From the NCBI GenBank assembly GCA_033297075.1, contig MU858366.1:1-18693 (forward strand): DNA of 18,693 bases. Direction: 5' to 3'. Positions 1 through 10,031 of this stretch are shown here, piece after piece. Source of the stretch: Rhypophila decipiens. Its lineage: Eukaryota > Ascomycota > Sordariomycetes > Sordariales > Naviculisporaceae. The notes below the pieces were generated by a model, which worked only from the letters and a program-made list of their open reading frames with translations, was not told the origin of the DNA and searched no databases. How positions within the stretch are numbered: position 1 is the first letter of the stretch; each line of letters starts with the position of its first letter. The position numbers were made by a program, and so were the translations under genes.

Positions 1-753
1 AAAGAGGCATCGGGTGATCTAGAGGTGAAAAAGTAGAGGGCTTGGACGAGATAATGGCGGATTTGGATGAACCGAATGTAGTTAGCGTGCATAGGGCCTT
101 TAGGCTCAGTGCCTCCGGGCGAAATAAATTCCATCCATCCAACCCTCATGTCACATCTTGGCGTGCCAATTCCGCACCCCAACTTGTGACAGACGGACCC
201 CGTCAAGCTCCTCCTTCTTCACTCTGGCCATTTGCAGAGTTTATATGCTTTTTTATATTTTCACTCGAAAAGAAGATTCGCAGAGTTTATGTCGCACACC
301 TCCTTCCTTTTGCCCACCCAACTTGGCATCAATCTACTCAGCTCAAAACATCATTCAATTGTTCACCTTGTCCGCTGCCTCTAGCTGTCCGCACCCTTGC
401 TCTCGTCATCATGTTTGCGATGCGGCGTTCTAATAATTGGCCCATGATTCGAAGTCTTCACGGATTACCTGTAGGTCGCCGGCATCAATCCATTTAGGTC
501 CTGCCCGGGTGGACCCTGTCGGATTACCTCTTAATACGACGTCCGATCATCCTTCACCGCCCCTTTCTTGACCTCCGACTCCCCAGGTTCCTCCCAATCC
601 TGTTCCCCTCCCAAACGCTGAATTCGCTCTTCGCCACGGTCTATCGGGTGCGAATCTTCTAAACAAGGGCGAATACGTGGGACGCGAGCGACACTCTCGA
701 CTTAATTACCTGATCAAGCCGCCAACACAACAACAACGACCTTTTAAGCAAAA
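1..753. other. Intergenic region upstream of the 2EXR gene
   Basis: No gene can be supported here. The open frames in this stretch overlap one another, have no recognisable domain, and do not join into a spliced product. The last part, just before position 754, is rich in CAA repeats and pyrimidines (around 720-745), as is common in fungal 5' leaders, so it probably holds the promoter and leader of the 2EXR gene. No clear TATA box was seen. Confidence 0.5.
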
Positions 754-2515
754 ATGGAAAAGCAGGTGTGGGTTCCCCGGGACCCCCAGCAACTCACGGA
801 ATTTCATCTTTTTCCTCAGCTCCCTGCGGAACTCCGTCTTCAGATATACAGTCTGGCCATAGAACCACGTATCGTTCATCTTAAGGAGCATAAGCGTGAA
901 ACCTTTGCGGAGTTTAAGAAACGGCTTGAGGCACAGACCGTCCCTACCAAGCTCGACCCTTCCCTTCGGTACTTTGCCCACAACTGGGGCTATTTCCAGT
1001 ACGAGGATATTCTATTGCCTCAGCCAGAGTTTAAGGATATCCGCACCCTTTTAGTTGCCGTCGAATATGAGCAGACTACCTTGGAGGAATATGGGCTCAC
1101 CTCGTCTAGGCCCGACCCGCAAGACCTAACCTGGAAGGATTACCCCCAGCTTCCGGCTCTCGACCGGCTCTGGTTGCTCGAACAGCCCTACCTCGCCTGG
1201 TGGTTCTGGCACGAGAGCGAGCTCTATAGCAAGGCTCCCATCCCAGTTCTACTCCATGTCTGCCGCGAATCGCGGTACGAACTGATGAAGCTTGGCTACC
1301 GCAAAGCCTTTGGCAACAGGACCCACGAGCCTATGACCTGGTTTCATTTTTGACAAGGACGTGCTCTACCTTGAACGCCACCACGAAGCCAAGCTCGAGC
1401 TTCATGAGGAACCCCGGCTGCTGTGTCAGACCCACTACAACGTCGGAGCCATCCATCCCGACGACTTGCTTCGGGTACGCCGGCTCGCCCTGGAAGACCC
1501 CGGCAAAAGTGATCGAGATCTCCGTGACCTGGCCGACCTCCTAAATCTGTTCGGCTGGGGAGTCGAGGAGGCTGTTCTGTGTCGAGTTCCTTCTGGATGA
1601 CGGCATTTTGAATGACCATACGGATTACTGGGGCTGGTGTAGGGACAATCCGTTGCCTCCGTGGCCCGGGAAAGAGGAAGATTGGTTTAGCGACACGCCA
1701 TTATTAACCCTCGCGATCCACAAGGCCGTCATGACCTGCCCCCCCAAGAACCACTGGGATCCCGAAGTACCCTACAAGGATAAGTATGAGCATTGGTGGT
1801 CGTATTGCCGGACGCCGCGTGCGCCCTGGCAAATGACCATTTTGAAGATATCGACTATGTCTATACCGAGGCTGCAAAGTGGAACGTTACGAAGAAAACC
1901 TCCGATCCCGCATATCTGCCATGGGCATTTTCCTGGTTTCCCCCGCGCCAGGAACCCATCCCGCAGCAAAACGCCGCACAGGTTCCTCCCAATCGCTTGC
2001 AAACCTTGGACAATTTGCGGAGAAGAATGCAGCCCTGGAAAGAGAATTACAAAGGCCGAGACATTTGGGAGCGCTGGGATGGATCGGCCTTTCGGGCGCT
2101 GCGTCAATGCCTCAAGGAAGGACTTGACGCCAGTGTGGCAAGCCTGGAAGCTGAGCATGTGGGTCAAGAACCTGACTCTGACTCTGACGACGACGATTCT
2201 TGGCAGCCCCACGATTTTGGAGAGAACGAGGATGGCTTGAATATCCCAGTGCGCAGAATCGCCAACAAGGGGGCTTGGCCGTTCGTTTACGGCGAGCCTC
2301 AGTCGAAATCTGGGTGGAAACCCGACCCCAGAGACAATTTTCAAATCCATTCTCCCGTCATCAAGTCGGTCCATCTTGGCACGGCTTGGGCGACGCAGCA
2401 CCTGCATGACACGAGGGCAATGGTAACCAGGAGTTTGGATGCGATTTTCAAGGAAGTTGCAACAAAGGCCGAATTGCAGGCTGACTCCGAGTCGGCTATG
2501 GATGTAACGGAATGA
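754..2515 (+). pseudogene. 2EXR-domain (F-box-like) protein gene, frameshifted
   Basis: The frame opened by ATG 754 encodes an N-terminal 2EXR motif at residues 21-36 (FPQLPAELRLQIYSLA) and the second conserved block LLHVCRESRYELM near residue 180. These two blocks define the 2EXR family of filamentous fungi, whose biochemical role is unknown. Coding continues past the first stop (1351-1353) in a second frame starting DKDVLYL, then in a third from VEFLLDDG to about 1790, then in a fourth segment ending with an acidic SDSDDDD run and a stop at 2513-2515. No introns explain these switches, because the flanking protein sequence is continuous. The switches sit near 1348-1352 (a run of five T), 1579-1582 and 1790-1795, and look like +1, +1 and -1 changes. 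Joined, the product would be about 586 residues, intronless. Either it is a young pseudogene or three base-calling errors are present. Family assignment is firm; functional status is not. Confidence 0.75.
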
Positions 2516-3175
2516 GAGAACTGAAGGTAGATAGTAGCGGATCGACGACAGCCTCAGAGATGGAACTGCGGCAGCAATCTGCGGTATCTGGTGGCAGGAT
2601 GAAGATACTGCAATGGCTAGAATTTTAGAGAGTGCTGCTGGTGGAACATGCGACATTTTAGGAAAGGAAAAGAAATTAGGGAACTGAAGAAAAAAAAAAA
2701 GTAGCAAAAAGTCTAACTGAAGTTGACGACCAAGGAAATCTGTACGTAGTTCGAAAACGCTCAGGGGACTGGGCGACGACTCGAAAGACATGGATAAATT
2801 GAAAACGTCCCCAAGACAAAGCCGAGGGGGACAACATCACGGTGCATCCAGATATGTGGGGTACTGCTGTATTATGCAGGATACCCACCAACAAGGCGCG
2901 GCCCAAAAGGGTGGGAAAATATCCCGACTGGAGGACTCTCACCGCTACTACGCAGATAGTCGATGGCGTGGGCGTTCATCACATCATTGAATACACCTAG
3001 CGCAGGTGCCAAGTATCTGGGGTCTTTTCATCTTTGACAAATGTATCTAGAGCCCGTTCTCTCGCTTGGACAAAGTGTTTATACCGCTAATATCTGTCCC
3101 TCACGGAGTCAAATCTTGCATTACACTCTTCTCCAGTCTTATGACTTGTCTCAAACCAAGTTCTCTTGCTTTGCC
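2516..3175. other. Intergenic region between the 2EXR gene and the esterase
   Basis: No gene is supported. A poly-A run at about 2689-2700 lies roughly 175 bp after the 2EXR stop and may belong to its 3' region. The frame read from 3041 into the esterase has a Met upstream, but the leading residues before 3176 do not resemble a secretory start, so this part is taken as esterase promoter and leader. Confidence 0.45.
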
Positions 3176-5064
3176 ATGCAGCTCATTGTCACCCTCACTT
3201 TCGCCCTCTCTCTCACGGTCCTTGCCGTTGCCAGCTCTCTGGACCTCAGAGTCAAAACCACAAGCGGGACATACACTGGCTTCGTGAATGCCACCTCTGC
3301 GCCGAACGTGAACACATGGCTCGGTATCGCATACGCAAAGCCACCACTCGGCAATTTGCGATTTATGCCGCCTGCCCCAGCGCCGTATTATAGTGGTTCT
3401 CTCACAGCCCAGGCATACAAACCCATATGCTATCAAAACAGCGGCGCCAGGTCAAGTATATACTGGAAACTTATTCCCGAGTTTTTGAATCGTGATGTGG
3501 AGGACGAGGATTGTTTGTACCTGAATATCTGGGCGCCGCGGAACCGGAAACCTTTGCAAGATGCTCGCCCGGAGGCAAAGGGCAAAGGGAAAGGAAAATC
3601 TAGTGCGAGCAAAAAAAGAGGTGTGCCGGTTATCATTTGGATTGTTGGGGGCGGGTTCAAAGAGGGTGGTGGACATGCGCTGTATCAGGTTCCTGAGAAG
3701 TGGGTGGGGAGGATGCAGAGCCATATCGTGGTGACGTTTAATTACCGGTTACATGTTTTTGGGTTTCCAGGGGCGAGTAGGACGGCTGCGGATGGGAATG
3801 CTGGATTGATGGATGTTCGGCTTTTGTGAGTACTTGTCACCTTCGTAGTACTTGACAATGGAAGATGGGCTGACGCAAGCTGTCGATTCAGGGTCGAGTG
3901 GGTGATGGATAACATCTCCGGGTTCGGGTACGTCTTCCCTTCCTCCCTGCCTGCCATATACTCATCCGCCACTGACCAATCCCTGACGCAAAAAGAGGTG
4001 ATCCCAACCGAATAATCCTCTACGGCCAGTCCGCGGGCGCCAACATCGCCATATCCTACTCCTACGCCTACCCGACGGACCCAATCATTGCCGGCATCAT
4101 AGCAACATCCAGCGGCACACCATTCACCAATCCAACAAGCAGTCCCAACTTCCATAATCTGGCCATATTAGCCGGATGTCCAAACGTCACCAGTAGTACT
4201 TCCTCGTCCCCCCTGAGCCAAGAAGGAAGTGACCTCCTCTGCCTACAATCCCTCCCAGCATCAGAAATCCAGTCCCACGTCAACACCCTCAATAGCGACC
4301 CCTTCCGTGGCCTATTCCGCCCGATAGCAGATAACATCACAATATTTACCAACCTCACAGACCGACTCGTCCAAGGGCAGGTGGCAAAGATACCACTGAT
4401 AGGCGGGTTCACGTACAACGAACAAGCATTATTCCTACCGTTTGACGAGAGCATGACCACGGCCCCGCCTGCTGTGCCTGTTCCCGGCGGTGATGGGCTT
4501 GCTTGCGGAATAAAGCGGGAAATTGACCGCCGACTTACACTCGGTGGGGGTGCGGCGAATGGATTACGGAGTTATCGGTACTTGTTTAGTGGCAATTTCT
4601 CGAATATCACGCCGAGGTATTGGCTCGGGGGGATGCATAGCTGTGAGTCTTGCCCCTTTCTATCTGGTCTGGTATGATGACATGGAGGATTTGCTAACCT
4701 TTGGGACTGGGATTCAGCCGATATTCCACTCGCCTTTGGAACACATGACCAGTTCAGGGGCAGCTCGACTGAGCTGGAATGGCAAACTAGTTTTGCTATG
4801 CAGCGTAAGCTCTCGATCTGCTATGTACTTCTTGTGTTCCAGAGCCTCGAGATGCTAATATGAGCGACTGAACCAGACTTCTGGGTCTCCTTCGCTAGTA
4901 ACCCTTCAGCTGACCCCCGAAACGCTGCGCTGGACCAGACCTGGCCGCTGTTTACATCAGGCCAAAAAGGGCAAATCATGGTCTTTGGAAATGCGACTGG
5001 CTTGGGTCCGTCGTATACAGCCTCTGTGACGGTTGCGGACAGTTATAGCGGTCCTTGTAACTAG
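3176..5064 (+). CDS. Secreted type-B carboxylesterase (alpha/beta hydrolase), five exons
   Basis: Exons are 3176-3825, 3892-3927, 3996-4642, 4718-4804 and 4877-5064, giving 535 residues, the usual size for the family. Introns of 66, 68, 75 and 72 nt are GT-AG, with branch-like CTGAC or CTAAC. The start at 3176 gives a signal peptide (MQLIVTLTFALSLTVLAVASS); an upstream in-frame Met at 3041 would bury it. Family marks are EDCLYLN at 111-117, the oxyanion-hole strand WIVGGGF at 155-161, the nucleophile elbow GQSAGA with Ser241, Glu371 in YNEQ, and His443 in GMHSSDIP followed by AFGT. Together these form a complete Ser-Glu-His triad. Several NxS/T sites fit a secreted glycoprotein. The substrate cannot be told from sequence; relatives hydrolyse carboxylic esters, including lipids and xenobiotics. 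A Lys/Gly-rich stretch (KGKGKGKSSASKKRG, about residues 138-152) precedes the oxyanion strand. It lies directly upstream of the P450 on the same strand. Confidence 0.93.
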
Positions 5065-5890
5065 GTGACAGCAGGGGCAAATTTGCAGGTATCCATCTCT
5101 GGCGCCTGAACTCGGATGTGTTTTAGTAGGAGAACACAGCTCAGGTCATGTTTTACAATTATCTCCAGAGGCTCAGGACGGCAGGTATTGCACACAGTCC
5201 ATACGCCCAAAATATTGCGGACAGCTGGTACCTGGATCACGATGAGGTGCACAAAAAGTGGTCAAGCACCTGATTTGGAGCCGAATGAGGGATTCTGCCG
5301 ATGAACTTGTCGATGGATTGGCCCCGGGATTTCCTTGATCAATCATTCCAGTTTCAACCTTTTAGCAACACGCTCTTTGTTTGTCCTATATTAAACAATG
5401 TCATGGATTAGTTACCAATAAAGTGTCAACTCAATCGTCTAGACCAAGGCGATCGTATCGACACGTGAGCCATATGAAATCAACTCGGATCCCTGAGATC
5501 GAAATGTTTTAGGTTGATATTGTCATACGGTTCCACTCAACTGATCACATAATCACGGATGAAGGTGGTTGATCCAAGGTTTCTCGCTGATCAAGATGGC
5601 ATCTGCTGGTCAAGATGGCCAACCAGCAACATGTGGGATGACCTGAGTCCTCCTCCCACATCTCACGTTACACATGTCGTAATGCACCCAATATCAGACA
5701 GACCAATTATACAGTGAACCGAGAGTACGCAGCGCCGGACCGTAAGCATGAGACTCGGTACATAGCACGTGCCCGGAATCAGAATCTGTGGCGTCGGTGT
5801 TGCATATTAGGCAGCAATTCGTAAGAATATATAAATCGTAGCTCTTCTTGATGGGTGTCGAGCTCAACCTTCAACTACACCATTTGGACC
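5065..5890. other. Intergenic region between esterase and P450
   Basis: No gene is supported. An AATAAA at 5417-5422 might serve esterase polyadenylation but is far from the stop. Two CACGTG palindromes (about 5462 and 5766) and a CCAAT at about 5702 occur upstream of the P450; they may be regulatory but could be chance. A 14-bp direct repeat with one mismatch lies at 5587-5600 and 5606-5619. Confidence 0.4.
5828..5836 (+). promoter_or_regulatory. Candidate TATA box of the P450 gene
   Basis: TATATAAAT lies 55 bp upstream of the chosen P450 start at 5891. An ATG at 5851 is out of frame with the P450; if transcription starts about 30 bp after this TATA element, that ATG falls outside or at the edge of the mRNA. 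The match is visible in sequence; its use is inferred. Confidence 0.45.
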
Positions 5891-7497
5891 ATGGCCAACA
5901 TGAATTCCATCATAGAGATGTGCTACGCCTCGGCGACACCCAGCTCCGTCATTGGACTGATCATCCTCACCGTGACGACCATAGCGATCAAGCGCCGTTA
6001 CTTTTCCCCGCTCAGTGACATCCCCGGTCCTTTTCTAGCTTCAGTCACCCGATTCTGGCAAGTACGCACGCTTCTCCAAGGCGACTCTATCAAGGTGATA
6101 CAAGCACTACACCAGAAACACGGCCCCTTTGTGCGAGTAGCACCCAACGAAGTCAGCGTCTGCCATCACGACGCTCCAAAGAAGCTCCTCCTAACCGCCC
6201 TGCCAAAAGACACCTTCTACGGCGCCGGCGCGCTCCCAGACTACCGCTTCGAGAGCACCCTCTCCATCACAGACCCAAAGGCCAAAGTCGCGCGAGCTCG
6301 TCACCTCCAGCAGGGCTACTCAACATCCAGCCTGCTACGCCAAGAACACCGCATCGACGCCATTTTCTCCAATCTCCTCGACTGGCTGGACCGTTTTGCT
6401 TCCTCCCAAAAGCCCATGGACCTGGACAAGTTCTTCACGTTCACTGCGGCTGATATCACAGGCGAGGTGTTATTCTCCAAGCCCTTTGGGTACGTCGCCG
6501 AGGGAAAAGACATTGACGACACCCTCGCCCGCTCGCATGGCATAGCGGGTATTGGCACAGCGACGGCGTACTTTCCCTGGTTGAATAAGTTGGTGGCGAA
6601 CCCGTTCATGACCTGGACGGGCATCCTTCCCTTCCGGCTGATCTTTGAGACGGCCCTGAATGCTATTGCCGAACGACAGACAACACAAAAGGGCGAAAAG
6701 CACAACGACGTCCTCGCTCACTGGCTACAAGCCCACGAGGAGGGTAAACTCACGATGCGCAACGTTCAAGCCCAGACCACACTCGGCGTGTCGGGGGGGA
6801 CAGACGGAATGTCCACAGGCCTGCAGACATTCGTCTATCACACCATGCGTCATCCCACCGCCTGGCAGCGCTGTCGGGAGGAGGTGTTACAGCTGAAACG
6901 GAAGAACAGGGTAGTCTCCTTTTCCGATGCCCAGACAATGCCCTACCTACAAGCCTGTATCAAAGAGTCGCTGCGCTTGTTTGGTCCGCTTGGGACTGGC
7001 TTGCCGCGGGTTGCGGTCAAGGGGGGCACGACTATCGGAGAGAGAAACTTTCCAGAGGGTGTGGCATTGTCGATTCATCCGTACTCTATGATGAGAGACA
7101 CGACAATCTGGGGACCTGATGCTAACGAGTTCAAGCCTGAGAGGTGGCTTGATGAGAAGCTTGGTGTTGCGGAGATGGACAAGTATTATATGCCTGTGGG
7201 TTTCCAATCCTTTTATCCAGTCCCTCCAGCTAGTTTTTCTCAAAACTCAAAACTCATAACTGATAATGACAACTTTAAACCAACTAGTTCGGTCGGGGCT
7301 ATGCCTCCTGCCCGGGTATCAATCTAGCCAAGATCGAGCTCTCCAAGCTTGCGGCGAGCATCGTGAGGGATTATGACATTCGCCTGGTCGATCCCTCGCG
7401 CGAGTGGCAATACGAGGCCTATTTCAACACGCTGCCGCATAGTTGGCCCGTGTTTGTGAAGAGAGTTGAACATAATGATACGGACCATACGGCGTGA
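5891..7497 (+). CDS. Cytochrome P450 monooxygenase (pisatin demethylase-like), two exons
   Basis: Exons 5891-7195 and 7288-7497 encode 504 residues. The first in-frame ATG is 5891 (ACCATGG context). An N-terminal membrane helix (about residues 20-35, IGLIILTVTTIAI) is followed by the Pro-rich hinge SDIPGPF. The K-helix ExxR is Glu359-Arg362 (KESLRL), the PERW-type motif is FKPERW (Arg418), and the heme loop is FGRGYASCPG with the thiolate Cys443. The 92-nt phase-0 intron sits exactly between YMP and FGRG; its donor is GTGGGT. The C-terminal part (INLAKIELSKLAASIVRDYD) resembles pisatin-demethylase-type fungal P450s acting at the ER with a reductase. Two sites are unusual: the I-helix reads SGGTDGMS, so the usual oxygen-activating Thr after the acid is Gly306, and the heme loop has Ala441 where Arg/His is common, although YxSCPG loops occur in this group. 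The substrate is unknown. Confidence 0.92.
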
Positions 7498-7911
7498 GGG
7501 TGCTGTCAGAATATTCCTTGTCATTCAGAAGGGATTGGCTATCAGAAGGAACTCTCTGGAAATGACTGGAAATATTGGTAATAATCTTTGTCACCGGTTT
7601 CGTCATATTTGCCACCAGTATTGCCACTATGTATAGTTATAAGAGAACCTCTATAGCGAAGCCAGAGAGGAGAGGGAAAAAGAACAATCAATCAATTTTG
7701 ACAAGAAGTGTGATATTCCGACAGGTGCAACAGCGTTTATGTATGGCCAACAGTTCGGTATATATGTTTAGTAACTTAGTAAGAGTACGATTCATCAAAC
7801 GATGGTAAAAACCCTCTCAGAACCCCCAATCTCTGCTAGAATCACATCTCTAGCCGTTGCCTCATCTAAATCTTTTAAATATTTCCTGTGCTCCCCAGCA
7901 ACTGGGTGAAA
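7498..7911. other. Intergenic region between convergent P450 and HET genes
   Basis: This 414-bp stretch holds the 3' ends of two convergent genes. It is AT-rich (TATAGTTATAAG around 7632, TATATATG around 7759), consistent with fungal 3' untranslated regions. No gene or structured element was recognised. Confidence 0.5.
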
Positions 7912-10031
7912 CTACATCTCAAGATTAATATACCCAACTCTTGTACAAGTCGCATCTTCACCACCATCAACACCCTGGAGGGCTAGCCCTTTGCAGTATA
8001 TGTACCGCTTAACGTTAGCCGGATTCCAATTACCAGTAATCGGCAAAAAGGTAACGTCATCCTCCTCCTCCGGTTCTTCTTGAGACTTTGCTATTTCTCC
8101 AGGAGACCAAACATCGCCGATAAAGCATACCTTTATATGATCAACATTCTGATGTCGTCCAGCAACGGTGCTAACGCTATACCCATTGTAGTTCCTACGT
8201 AAACCCCTGAATGACCTGACAGGAGCTTGCACTACGATTCTGCCGCTTTGGAGAGACCCGTACGGGTTGCTACTGCTCGCAAGCTCCCACTCAATGTCCA
8301 GCACCTCAGCAACTATCACCTTAGGCGTCTTCCCTATCTCATTCCTCATGGAGGTTATGGGCCCTTCAAGGACGCCCATGACCAAGAAGGAGCCTGATAC
8401 TCGGGCTGCCGCTGCCCGATAACCTGACGGACAGAATCGAGATCGCCATAGCCCCTCCTTCACAGGAGAGACGTCGGGAGCTCAGAAAGCCAATGGCCGG
8501 CCACATAAGTATCGCCGGGCCTCTCCTTTGCGTAATATCCCGCTATACCAGAAAATGCCGGGAGCTTGTCCGTGTTGAACGTCATGACCCGCGCCGTAAA
8601 GTCGGACACCAGCTGGTCCCACACCGTCCACGGGTTTGAGGCCAAGATTCCCATCGTCGAGAAAGGGTCAACGGCCTGTCTCGTCCTTATGCCCTTAGGG
8701 GCGACCCTGAGGCAGAAATGAAGTTGACACTCGCACCCTTCTGCATGCAGGCAGTCCCAGAGTATCTCGCCGGTGGCAAAGTGGACGACACGGCGGGATA
8801 GGATCCACTCCTGGTAGCACCAGGCCCGCGAGTTCAGGGGCTCAGTCCTGTTCCGCGACTCGGAGGTGAACGAGGTATGCACACCGGTTCTTGTGTCTGC
8901 CGCGTCAAAGTCGATGCGCTTGCGGTCGAAGATCCGTGCGTAGAGATAATCATCGCTCGAGGTTGGGGTTTACGTCGAAGGACAACAGATCCGAACTGAG
9001 GATGCTCGGTTCTTGGTTACTGGCTGGAACAGACCAACGGAGCTGTCGACGCACCATCAGCAGATAAGGTGAGTACCGCATTCCTATACACGTCTGCCAT
9101 CCGGGTTGCCTCCCGTGCCCAGTCTTCCTTGTCGTCCTGGATGATGCAGAGCGAGTCGATCCAAATGTATGGGATTCCCAGGGCTCTGCAGACCAGGATA
9201 GCATCTGCAAATGTGCGGGGAAGCTGTGATAATGGGATGGAGGTCTTCCCTAGCAGCAAGAGTGGCACGGGTCGTGGTGAGAGGTCTCTTTTCCGCGGGG
9301 CCCCAGCAGTGACTGAGCGCAACATACAGACCAGTCTCTCCCTCTCGTGTCTCGTGCAGGTATGGCTCACGGCGACTTTCCTCGGAGCCAACAGCGATCA
9401 CCCTTGAGGGCAAGGCGGCATCGTCGGCCTCTTTGTTACGGAAACTGTGACTGGATCTGCACTGTTGAAGCCACGAGGTAATCATCTCGGCCGCCTCTGA
9501 AGCTGATAAGGCTGGGGATAATCTGCGCCCAAATCCAACAGCAGGCCAGACACTTTGCTGCTCTTGGTGCGGTATCTTCTTTCCACGTCGGTATAACTCG
9601 ATGTTGCCGCCCGTCTCTGAATCATCACACTTGCTCACCACAACTTGCAGCCTGTTGTCAAGGGCGTAAAAGAGCACCTTGTGGTCGTCGGTGATCCTCC
9701 AGGTCTCGCCCTTTTGCTCAACCAACCCAAGAACGGCCTTGCAAGCGAGGCAGGACGGCGCCGTGGTCTTCAACTCGGGAATGGAAATGATATGTGTGTT
9801 GGAAGCCCACAACGTCTGATTCAGGTCGCCACAGGTTGGACAGTTTGGCTGGGGCTTCGCGCTTGATGTGTAGTAGTTGGAATAATGGTATCCTGCTCGG
9901 GAAGGCCGTCGGTTGGCCGCGTAGGCGATATTGTTGGGCCATCCATGACTCTTCTTCTTCTTCTTCTCCCCCTTCAATGCGTCTGTCATGGCTGGGTTTG
10001 GCTTTTTGGTACTATTCTTGAGCGTGGACAT
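7912..10031 (-). pseudogene. HET-domain (heterokaryon incompatibility) protein gene, multiply disrupted
   Basis: Read from ATG 10029-10031 on the minus strand, the product has an N-terminal Cys pair region (CPTCGDL and CLACKAV), then the HET motifs in order: YVALSHCWG, then WIDSLCIIQDD, then RAWCYQEWILSRRVVHF, and late on a Pro-Ser-Trp block (APSWSWAS). HET proteins trigger cell death after fusion of unlike hyphae. Coding runs to the stop at 7912-7914, about 700 codons, typical length, but in several frames. Apparent shifts sit near 9248-9250 (a GGG run inside the HET domain), 9030-9035, 8954-8957 and 8366-8370. A TGA at 8460-8462 replaces what the family normally has as Trp (LLW). No intron boundaries fit these junctions. 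The number of lesions favours a pseudogene; base-calling errors remain possible for the indels. The N-terminal region has a Lys run (EKKKKKS). Confidence 0.82.

Noticed and set aside
42..497. 151-codon open frame at the left edge
   Set aside because: It overlaps another frame, has no recognisable domain or biased composition, and does not splice to a neighbour.
5462..5771. CACGTG palindromes as bHLH sites
   Set aside because: Two copies in 800 bp are suggestive at best; without conservation data they are only mentioned in the intergenic entry.
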